This document shows positions 25,851-36,567 of a stretch of DNA of 64,000 nt, one piece after another. Under the pieces are notes generated by a model. It did no database searches and was not told the DNA's origin. It saw only the letters and a list, made by a program, of their open reading frames with translations. The DNA comes from Neoscytalidium dimidiatum (lineage: Eukaryota > Ascomycota > Dothideomycetes > Botryosphaeriales > Botryosphaeriaceae): NCBI GenBank assembly GCA_037367355.1, contig CM074700.1:1054001-1118000 (forward strand), written 5' to 3'. How positions within the stretch are numbered: position 1 is the first letter of the stretch; the number at the start of each line of letters is the position of its first letter. The translations under genes were made by a program, and so were the position numbers.

Positions 25851-26541
25851 AATCTCTTACATGATGCGTTTTTTAGGTGGCTGTTTTCTCATCATTGGCT
25901 GTTCTACATGTGTTTCTGGTGAGCGGTTTGGTTTGATATTCCCCACTGTAGCAGTTATTTTCTTCTTCAATTTCTAGTAGTAGAATTAAGTTATGTTAGA
26001 GGACCTCGTTCGCATCGTTCACTTGACAATAATAGTAATTTTGATTCAAACAGAGACTTGCTCGTCAAATGTGAATGGCCTATTTTCAATGCACTCTTTG
26101 GTCTTCAAAAGGCGTGACGGGTATCTGCCACCTCACAAAAGGACACGACAACCCTTGGGACATGACCGCAAAGCTTTTGAATACTTCCATCCCCGCGTCA
26201 AATCTCGCTCACATCCATCTCAATTTGCCCGTCCTTGCGGCAAGATCCTTAGATTTCTCAGGCTGAGCCTAGTAGTAATTATTATCACTCTTCCATATAA
26301 ACTAATCATACCGCAGCATCACGCCCCCGCGGAATCCGCGACCAGGGTCTCTCAATCTCATCAAACCTTACTTAACCCGCAAATAAAAAAAAAATAAAAA
26401 ACAACAAGCCATACATGCAATCACCCTGCCGCGCCTCAACGCCGCCGCCGGCAACCACCGGCCCGCGCCACATCCTAGACGTCGCGCACTAGCGCTGCTG
26501 CCCTCTGCCTGTCATCCAACGCCATCGCACGGGACATATGC
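25851..26541. other. Intergenic region before the DUF3433 relic
   Basis: This contains the 3' UTR of the FAD oxidoreductase and an A-rich tract at about 26381-26402, followed by a GC-rich stretch. No coding unit is supported. The extreme 5' end of the DUF3433 relic may begin in the GC-rich part, but I could not place a start. Confidence 0.4.
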
Positions 26542-29088
26542 GTGCGCTGCACCTTCACGCGCCCCGCGATCGCCGCGGCCGCCACGGCTTCGCGTGCCAG
26601 TTCTGCGGGACGGCGACGTGGTGGGCGGACTCGCGTGGGCGGTCGACGGCAGGAAACAGGGCATCGCTACGGCAAAATCCAGCCAGTATTACTTAGGGAC
26701 ATATGGCCCTACAGCTGGTATGCGAGCTTGTGACCATATGCTTAATACCATTCGCTAAAGCTCTACCGGTGCTAGCATTAATTTCAGCCTTTTTGGGCCA
26801 AGTTGAGCACAGACTGAAACAGCTGATGCCTTGGTTGATTCTCAAAGGCGGTCCTTCTCTAGCCTCACACACGCTTCTCTTAGACTGCGTCTCTCAGTCA
26901 GTCATACTGGGAACATGGCAGTCAATGAAGTATCGGCATTGATCAGTATTTTTAGGAATTTCCGGCTCTCTAATGCTGAAACTTTAGACCGTCCTCTCTA
27001 CGGGCCTATTGACGTTGCAACACGAACCTGTCCAGCAAGCCACATTTCTTTGGCATTCGTCAACCATCTCAACCTCAGTACAATTGTTTCGGTTACACCA
27101 AACCCTGTTACAACAGCGATCTCAATGGCGGTCCAAATATTCAACATGTCTTTCCCCACTTGCACAACGGATCAGTACACTATCCCGACACTTGGAACTG
27201 CTGCTTTAGCAACGGGTAAGTTCCCCTCAAAACCTCTCTTTCCAGTCTGAGAGTAGATTTCGTAATTAGATCTACGCAACATCACATTCAACGTAACACT
27301 GGATACCTTCCATGCAGACTTCGATTGTGAGATTGGGAACTTTTAGGAGCAATGGCTGCAGCTTCGAGATCCTGACACTCTGATTGGCAGAGCAAGAGCC
27401 GTGTATAGCATGGTCGGGACTCAGTTGGCCAGACAGAGGGGGCTTGTTTCAGGTGTGCAAACGATCAATGGAGTGAGTACGCATACGGAGCAACGAGTCC
27501 GAGTCCGCGATATTCATTGTATGGGATGTACGCAAATATCGGTGTTCTTGTCCTACTTGTAGGCGCTCTGCTGGTTTTAGCTCCTCAGAGAGTCGTGTCC
27601 CGAGATCCTGGATCCATCGGTGGTCTAATAACAATCGTGGCCCGGAGTTCACGGCTTAGAATATCACTATGCAAGAGTGGAGTACTCGAAACACAGCGGC
27701 TTCGAGAAAGGCTTCATGACCGAGATTGCATGACCATTATGGATGTGGACGCGCTAAACCCGGAATTCAAGATCAAAATCCTTGACAAGAACGAAAGCTC
27801 TGTTGCCGAAAAGCCAGTACAGAAGACCAGGATATTCGGCGGTGGCATCCTTGGCCATTGTGGGGTATAGTCAAATTGCTTGTTGGTTTAGCCTTAGTGC
27901 TGGCCAATCTGGTCCTCGAGGTGCTTTACCGCCTACCGCAGAAGTACAATGGACTTTGTCTCTGTCAGTCCGGAAACGTGTATATGATATACCTGGGTCG
28001 ACATTCCTGGCCTGACGATGCTCATCATCCAGCAGCTAGTTCAGGTAATTGACTTCACCTCTCAACTGATGTCAGTGTACCAAGAGCTACGGCTTCAGCC
28101 ATGGGTTGCCTCGAGGACTCCTTTGGAAGACCGCATTTTGCAACTGACAGTACACTCTCTATGGAATTCAATTGAGAAGAACAATTTGAGCATTATTGCA
28201 ACTTCCCTTGCAATAATGGCGGCGCCTTTCCTGACAATTGTAGCAAGCGGGCTTTACTCGGCTGAGTTCGTGCAGACAGACAAAGAGATTGAACTTATCC
28301 ATGGCACATTCAACTCTACTGCACAATATGACGGTGCTCACGGACCGCAGCAGGGGTCAGCATTCGTGACTGGAATGCTGTCTTCAGAAAATATGTCCTA
28401 CCCCTCTCGGACATACAAGGATCTCGCCTTCCGAAAATCGGATTTCTGGATCCAGGTCTACTACCAGCCTCAGAAGACGAGGGAGACATACTGACGGTCG
28501 CCGCTCCAGTCCTCAGAGCAGCCCTGAGCTGTAATGTTGTCTCCAAAGACAACTACAACGTAAACATCAGCCAATACCGCCCAGACGATGAGCGCTACGA
28601 CGACTACCTCACCACCACGGTCTCGGTGCACGGCCCCAGCCGCAACCTGACCGACGAACACTCCCTCACCGTCCTTGGCAACGGCACGCGCACGCCCTTC
28701 ATGGACATCAGCCCACATCCCCGCGCTCATAACCAGCGGCCCCAGCGCGGCCGACTACGACAACATCTTCACCGTCTGCTACGGAACATCGACCTCCCTC
28801 TCCGCTACGAGCCTCACCGCGCTCTCCTGCGGCAATCCCGCTCGAATGCGTCAACGTGACCGCCACCTTCGCGCTCCCCCACTTCACCGTCCGCTCCGCC
28901 GCCGTGCCGGTCGCCGCGCCGCAGACGGTCCCCGGCTTCGACGGCGTGGACTGGTTCGCCGCCGTCGCCGAGCTCGACGACGATTATGCCCAGGACGAGC
29001 GCGTCGTCGCCCGCGCGTTGGAGGCGCTGTTCGGGACGCTGTACGCGAAGTATGCGGACCTGGTTGCGCAGGGTGCCACGGCAGTAGT

Positions 29089-29093
29089 GGTGA
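29089..29093. repeat. Left target-site duplication (GGTGA)
   Basis: The five bases immediately before the 5' LTR are repeated exactly after the 3' LTR at 35232-35236. This is the 5-bp duplication expected of Ty1/copia integration and proves that the two LTRs belong to one insertion event. Confidence 0.85.
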
Positions 29094-29301
29094 TGTCAAA
29101 CACTGGTGTTGCAGTCATTGTTTTTTCCATTATAGCACGTTCCTTTCACACTTAATTCCGCCACCAATTTCGCTTACTTATTAGCGTATACTAAATATAT
29201 ATAATCACCCTTATTTAGTATTTTTTACCAGTATACTAATTTATTTATTCTACTAATTATTACTACTTAATATAGTATCCTATTAACTAACTAGTTTAAT
29301 A
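29094..29301 (+). repeat. 5' LTR of the copia element
   Basis: This 208-bp repeat begins TGTCAAACACTGG and aligns base for base with 35024-35231, with no gaps. I count 29 differences, all C/T or G/A. Up to 29165 this copy keeps the C or G at every difference. From 29212 on it carries the T or A. Confidence 0.9.
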
Positions 29302-32300
29302 GTTATAAGCCCGGCCCGCGTATTAATGCCTTCCGAGTAATATATATATATAAGTTAACCTATAGCATCTAGACAATAATATATACGGTAGTATCGGTAT
29401 ATCCTACTACTACTACTATCTAGTATTTAAGTACTTAATCGAGAGTCGTACGCCTTCTTCGAATCTAAAAGTACGAAGCTCTTTAGTTATTTTATTAAGG
29501 AACGCTTTCTTTACGTACGGACTACGCTATATAAGGCTAGTTAAATACTAGTATATACGCTATAATAGCCTTACGTGCACTAGTTATACTAACTAGCCCT
29601 AATAAATAGGAAGACTAGATTAACACTATTAGAATTAAGGCGAAATCCGATAAAATATTCGAATATATCGACCCTAGCAAGCCTAATAAGCTAACGTAAC
29701 TAGAGGAACCTATACTAAGCCTAAATTTAGCTATATAAGGCTCCTCGTTATTAAATCTTAACCTATAGTCGAATAATAAACTTAAAGTAGAATATAAACG
29801 GAATCTCTCGCGCTATTTAAAGGCTAAGAACCGTATTTTATAGCTATCTAAGATTATTACTAACTTAATTAGACGTTAATACTAACTAGTTCTTAGGAGA
29901 GTTAAGGATTATTACCTATAGACGCTACTCCGCACTTTAAACGAAAAGAGTACTACTAGAAGATAGTATTATCGAATAGCTATATATAGAATATACGAAG
30001 CTTTAGACACTACCTACTTATTAAAACGTCCTCTTATAGATAGATAAATAGAAAGAATAGGCATTTCGTATAGAAGTAAATAACCTTACCCTTATAACTA
30101 CTAAGTATACTAGTATAGCTTTTCTAGTAATACTTTAGAAGTACGATGAAATCTACGCCTTAAACTAACGAATACTACTTAAGAATAACCTCTTATTAGA
30201 CTATAGTGTTATTATAATATATAAATAGTATAGAACCGAGGTAGAGTTAAAAGAGAACCTATATAAGTAACCTAAATAAGCCTTCTTAGTAGAATTTAAG
30301 GGCTATTCTTTAGAATAAAGGAAGCTAAAATACCTCTATAATAAGTACTATTAGTACTCTATATACTATTATATTAATCTATCTATTCGTCCTACGAATT
30401 AGCAACTACGTAAGGAGATAGTAGAGAAAGTTAATAACGTACTTAGAAACCCTAAATTTAAGGCGAAAGTCGATATAGCACTAGTAAGGAATAAACGAAT
30501 TCTTAATTAAAAGAAGCCTATAGTACTAACTATAGAAGTTAGGTTACTCGTAGCTATAGTAAAGACGGTACTAATAGCTTTCTTAGCTTAAAAGTAAGGT
30601 CCTACTACGATATAGCTCTTATAAATTATAGATACTAGCTTAAATACTTATATTTACTATAAATATATAAAATAACGACTTACGAATATTCGCCTAGTAG
30701 TAAACGGTAAATACGTTATTTTAGGTAGCGGACCTTAACTAATTAAAAGCTACGTAGACGTGCTAGTTATAGTATAAAGGAATAGTAAGGAAGTTAAAAT
30801 ACTCCTTAAGAACGTCTACTACGTATCTAATATATTAGCGAACCTTATCTTAATTTAAACTATTAAGAAATTAGGCTGTTTAATAGACGCTAGTAAAAGA
30901 TATATATATAAGTATAACGACGGGGCCTCTACCGCTAGGCTTCGGAGTTACCTAGTAGGTTCGGGTTTATCGAAGGGTTTACCTTAAAGACGAGGAAAGG
31001 GGAGTAATAATAGAATAAGAAGTTACGTAATATAGAAGTTCGATAGGCCTTATTACCTCTAAGTTAATATAGTATTAAATTAGAACTTTAAGTTAACTAC
31101 GAGGGTTAAAATACTATCTAACGAGCGTGTCTATATACTATAGTAAAGCTATAATAATCTAGATCTAGATATAGTAGATTTATCGGGGGTAGATATACGG
31201 TACTTAGATTTATAGAGATCTAAAGTAGGCCGTACGTAATACGTAGCGCTTAGGTTCGTTTCCCGATTCCCGACTTCCTTAATCGTACGAGCGGCTAGTA
31301 TTATCGTCCCGCCGCGCTCCTTCTTATCGACTTTCTACTTCCTACCCGTACGGGTTTATATCTTTTATAGCTGTAACGCCCGTATATTCTAGGGTTCGTA
31401 ATAACGAGATAGTAGATCGGTCTACCTTCTACGATATTATAGTAGAAAACGACACCTACTTTATTAAATACTACTAGAAGTTAACTTTACCGAATACGAG
31501 CTACGCTCTAGCTACTATAACTACTAGAAAGCTTCTAATTAATTACTAGTATAAGATTATAGCTTATATAGGTAGAGGAGTAATAACTTACCTCCCTAAA
31601 GCCGCTTAAGGAGCTAAAATTAAACCTTAATCGAATTAGGAATCGCACTATAATATATATATAAGAACGAAAGCGCACTAGATTATTTTACGTTTAGAAA
31701 AGAAGGAAGAATAGTTATTAGAATCCTTCTTTCGCGTTTTATTTAATATAATTATTATAATAGACGCGTATAATAAGCATAGATATATTATATACCTAGA
31801 ATATATAGTAACGAACTATATACTCGTTCGTTTATATATAAATAAATACTAATACGTAGATATTCTTTAGGAGTTCTTCTAGTTAATTTAAACCCGTTTT
31901 AAGTAGAAAGTCGTATTCTTTCGCTCTAATAACGAGACCTCCTTAACTTATATATTTTACGACTCTATAAGAAAGTAAGGAATTACCTAGAAGGCTTCTA
32001 TACTATATACTCCTAAATAGAATAGATATTTAGAACGGTTAGGAGGAGTCCTTACTACTAAAGCTCGCGCCTTACGAATAGAAGGTAACTTTCTAGTAGA
32101 ACTATAGCTAGAAATCTACTCCGTAGCGGCCTATATTTATAACCGAACCCCTAGTAGGCGCTTAAAGTAGAAAACTCTATTCGAGTTAGTATATAATAGT
32201 AAGCCTTTGCTAGTATACTTACGAGTATACGGTAGTAAGACCTATATATTAAATAAAACTATTACGTTATCTGATAAACTATTAGATAGAGCCCTAGTAG

Positions 32301-35023
32301 ACTACTTAATCGGCTATAATTCTAGAAATATCTATCGAATATAGTACCTACCGGATTAAAGGGTTATTATTACACGAGATATTACTTTCGACGAAATAAT
32401 AAGGTTTTAGCCTTACGAAAAAGAAACCTTTATACTAGAGGCATCTAAAGAAGTAGTAGAATATCTAATAGAGTATCTACTAATTATACTCGACTTAAAT
32501 AATATAATCGATTTAAGTTCTAAAAGTAAGAGTAATTAGAAGGAAGAAGAAAGCTCTATACAGAGAACTACGCCCTCCGTAAACGATAGTGGGCTAAATT
32601 TTTATATAAAACAGTTATTACCTAGCTATAGTCTCCGTAAAGACCCTAAAATACACCCTCCTTAGGGTTAATTACCGACTCCTAAAGCCTTACTTAAAGT
32701 AGAAAATTAACTACTATTATAGAGCGCTTCTAGAGTAGGGGGTAAGACTATAATAATATAGGAAGCTTAGAAATCGCTATAGAGAGGTAATTAGGCCTTA
32801 AGAGTAGTAGAAATCTCTCCTAAAATCAACCCTTCTAATATTATTAAAGGACGCCGCACTAGGTTTAGGAAAACGACCTACGTGGCTTTATTATAGTAAA
32901 ACTACTAGTATAAGACGGCCTTTTACGTAGCCTAGTCTATCTTACCGAAAATAATACGGCTAGAAGCTAAAGTATACAACCTTCCTCCTAAACTACGCAA
33001 CTATAAAGAGCTACTCGTTTATTTATATAAGGAGTAGTTCTTAGAAGCTCTATAAGAGGAAATAAGGAAGCTCTAAGTAAAGAACGTCTAGAAGGAAGTA
33101 CTAATTACCGAAGCTATTAATAAGTAGAAATAGGTTATACTACTTACTAAAGTATTTAAATATAAACTTAATAAATTCGGCTAATTAACAAAGTATAAAG
33201 TACGAATATATATAAGAGGGGATAAGTAGTATACCGCTTAAGATACGTATACTACTATATTAGCTTTACGTATACTTAGAACCCTTATAGTACTTATTAC
33301 CGTCTTCGACCTCGAAACTCGTTAGTACGACGTGGTAAACGCCTTCCCCCACGTTATTCTAGATAAGGAAGTCTACTATTACCTATTAAACGGTATAAAT
33401 ATTAAGCCTAGAAAAGTACTACGCCTACTACGAGTACTATACGGCCTTAAATAAGTACTAGCGCTCTAATAGAAGTATCTCTATAAAACTCTTTAAGAGC
33501 TTAGGCTCTAGGAAGTACTAGAAGCTCTATATTTATTTAAAAATAAATACCTAATCGTCTTCTTCTTCGTAGACGATATTATTGTTACCTATAGTAAGAA
33601 CTATAAGAAGTACGTTAATAGCTTCTAAAAGAAGCTCTTCTAGTACTACGAAATACGCCTAATTAGTAAAGTATAATAGTTCCTTATAGTATAGATTATA
33701 CGGAATAGAAATAGAAGGCATATATAGCTCTTATAAGAGTTATATATAAAGATACTTATTAAGCGTTTTTATATCGATAAAAGTATTAAGATATTAATAC
33801 TACTGCCTATCTAGAAGTAAATCGCGAAGAATACTAGGTAGATAACTTCTATTTAAATTTATAAGTACTAGAGTAAAGTTAATTCGATTAACTTTACTTC
33901 TATATTTATACGCCCTAATATTACTTTTATAACGTCTAAGCTCTTAGAATACCTATAAAACCCTTTAGAGTACTATTAAAGGCTAGCGAAGTAAGTACTT
34001 ATATACTTAGAAAATATACGAAGGAGAGTACTCTTTATAGACGGCTCTAATATAGGCGAAAGTACTTTCGTAGCTAGTAGTAATACCTTATTCGCTACGG
34101 ATACGAATATAAGGAAAAGCTACTAAGGATTTATCTTTACCCTTTTCGGTATACTAGTAGACTAGAGTGCTAGAAAGTAGCGTATAGTCTTAACTTCTAC
34201 TACTAAAGCTAAACTCCTCGCACTATTAGAAACCGCTCGCTATACTATTTAGTAGAAAAGATTCTTTAAGAATATAAGCTTTAATCTAGAATACGAAATT
34301 AAAATATAATACGATAATAGGCGAATACTAGAGCTTATAAACGAATTAGAACTAAAATTTAATACTAGCCTATAATATATTAATATATACTAATACTAGC
34401 TTCGCTAGAAAGTATAGATATAGATAATTAAGCTAAAATAGACGCCGATAGCTAAAATAGTAGCTAATAGTATAATAAAAGCACTTATAAGATAATAATA
34501 CCTTACTTTCGTATAGTTACTAAATTTACACGATATACTAAATACGGAGTAATTAGTAGTTATCTACCGGTAAACCTATTTAATACTATAGGTTTTCTAG
34601 TTAGTTCTATACGATATAGCGAATTATTTATTCTAATATTACGCCTACTACCGTATTCGGACGTTACGTTTTCGCCGACCGCCTAGTAGAAAACGCTATA
34701 TATATACTCGCTACCCTCGCTCTACTACTAACTTTCTTTCCTCTATAGGGGTTATAAGTACCTCGTTTACTAGTGCCCTATATAGGTATTACGTTATACG
34801 ACTACCTTCCTACTACTATACTTTTTATTTTTTCGTTCTTTGCGCTTCTAACTACCTAGAAAATTATAAAATTATTAATTTTAATTATTAATACGTGCTT
34901 AGTAAGTTATAAGAAAGATTTTACTTATTATTATACTAATATAGTAAAGTAATACCTCTATAGCTTTTAATAAGGCTCCCTACGGTCTTTTCGCAAGACT
35001 CTACGCACCTTACGAAGGGGGTG

Positions 35024-35231
35024 TGTTAAATACTAGTATTATAGTTATTATTTTTTCCATTATAGCATGTTCCTTTTACACTTAATTCCGCCACTAATTT
35101 CGCTTACTTATTAGCGTATACTAAATATATATAATCACCCTCATTCGGTGTTTTTCACCAGCATGCCAATTTATTCATTCTACTGATCATTACTGCTTAA
35201 TACAGTACCCCATCAACTAACCAGTTCAATA
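35024..35231 (+). repeat. 3' LTR of the copia element
   Basis: This is the 208-bp partner of 29094-29301. It starts TGTTAAATACTAG and ends ..CAGTTCAATA. Its first 72 bases carry the T or A at each difference, and from 35142 on it keeps the C or G, the mirror image of the 5' copy. Confidence 0.9.
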
Positions 35232-35236
35232 GGTGA
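35232..35236. repeat. Right target-site duplication (GGTGA)
   Basis: This is an exact copy of 29089-29093. Host coding sequence of the DUF3433 relic resumes from it with GGT GAT GAT AAT. Confidence 0.85.
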
Positions 35237-35261
35237 TGATAATGATGATGATGATGATGAT

Positions 35262-35292
<31 letters not shown>

Positions 35293-35663
35293 GGACGCCG
35301 CTCACCGGCACGTTGATGAGCCCTCGCCGCGCCGTGCGCTTGCGGCAGAGCGCCGTGTCGACGCGCATCTTGGAGGCCCTGCTCCCGCTGATTGCGGTGT
35401 GACTGAGTCTCGCGTTCTGGGGCACGAGGGCGCGCGAGGTCCTGCCGGATCGCGACCCGTGCGGTATTGCGGCTATGGCGAGTTTGGTGGCGGGGTCGGA
35501 GGAGATGCTGGAGTTGGTGCCGGAGGGGGCGGAATGGTAGGGAGATCGGCAGGTAAAGGTCAAGGATGCGTTTGAGGAATTTCTGTTTAGTCTGGGATGG
35601 TGGGTTTCTGGTGAAGAAAGGAGATTTGGAGTAGACGTTGGAGAGTCGGGGTATGGGAAGTGA

Positions 35664-36567
35664 GGGCCGGATTTTTAGAACAGTCAATCGTGCGGCTGTG
35701 GCGTCTGAGTTTAGAGAATACTTCCTTTATACCTCTTTATCATATGCTTCGTTGTAGCATGGCGAGTCCTTGACTCTTGTGCATTGCCATCAATCCTTGC
35801 GTTTTCTGTGTGGCAGCAGAACAGCCTCTGTAACGCTGTCTATCGGGGAAAATATCCCTCAAAGTGATTTAAACTTTAAAAAAGCAACATTGGCCTCGAG
35901 GACAACAACCTGTGAATGGTGGCATTGACGATTGATTAGCAAATTCAACCTTCAGAAGGTAAATGAGAATTGCGAATGAGCAGTCAGCCAGTGCCAAAGT
36001 GGCAATAATTAATGGCAGATAATGACTCACGCAGCACGAGGCAAATGGCCCACATATTGTAAGACGATGGAGCGGGCTTGACAAGGAAATGCCGAATGAT
36101 TCGCATGATCAGACTCGAGGGTCCAGAGGATCGACAGGAACTATGGGGCCTGAACGCCGTTCGTATTGACCAGAATATTCTATTGGGTGGGGAAATAAGG
36201 CGTCGTTTGAATGTGGTACGGGTTTGAGTGCCGCTTCACATATTACAAGCGGATGACGCAAGACGTGTCCGGTGTGCGCCACGGCTCATTATTGCATCGT
36301 CAAAATGGCATACCTAATGCTATCGCATTTGGCCGTACGGTCCCAACGATTTTTTGTACATCGCCTTTATAACAGCATTCTGCCCACAAACGCGAGTGTG
36401 ACAAGAATTTCATCTGTTCACAAATACTTGTTGTCCTTGATCGCAGCCTAGAAATATCTGCCGTTCAACAACCAATCTGCCCTTTCGCTCTTCCTATTGA
36501 AACTGGAAATTACCGCTGACTACGACAAGAAGAAAGACCAACGCGCCCGCTTTCCTCCACTTTTACA
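35664..36567. other. Intergenic region upstream of the aquaglyceroporin
   Basis: This is moderately AT-rich sequence without RIP-like dinucleotide loss, so the RIP damage of the neighbouring element does not extend here. Frames shorter than 75 codons show no domain. It holds the promoter of the following gene. Confidence 0.45.

Larger units (their letters stand above)
29094..35231 (+). mobile_element. Ty1/copia LTR retrotransposon, RIP-mutated and dead
   Basis: The 6138-bp element has 208-bp LTRs, a GGTGA target duplication and a purine tract (CGAAGGGGG) just before the 3' LTR. No frame is open because TAG and TAA codons are everywhere. Plus-strand remnants in copia order are still readable. 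A protease-like patch lies near 30625. The integrase core starts near 31921 (remnant of the RSDNG motif) and runs to about 32400. The reverse transcriptase lies at about 33320-33720, with VDD near 33570. The RNase H end lies at about 34110-34260. Integrase before reverse transcriptase places it in Ty1/copia rather than gypsy. CA and TG dinucleotides are strongly depleted while CG persists, which is the usual RIP pattern. Confidence 0.9.
26542..35663 (+). pseudogene. DUF3433-type multi-pass membrane protein gene, disabled and split by a retrotransposon
   Basis: Pieces of a two-repeat DUF3433 protein are recognisable in order but in shifting frames. They include ALPVLALISAFLGQVEHRL (near 26760), VLVLLVGALLVLAPQRVVSR (near 27545), NLSIIATSLAIMAAPFLTIV (near 28185) and SCNVVSKDNYNVNI (near 28530). 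A C-terminal part after the transposon, 35232-35663, reads STRILEALLPLIAV, then EVLPDRDPCGIAAMASLVAG, and ends in LGWWVSGEERRFGVDVG. That last part has in-frame stops at about 35395 and 35538. At least two frame changes occur between 28700 and 28860. The copia element occupies 29094-35231. The family has no known function. A run of Asp then Glu codons sits at the insertion edge (35235-35290). Confidence 0.75.

Noticed and set aside
29302..35023. AT-rich block as a centromere or structural AT isochore
   Set aside because: LTRs, the target duplication and ordered copia domains identify it as a single RIP-mutated retrotransposon.
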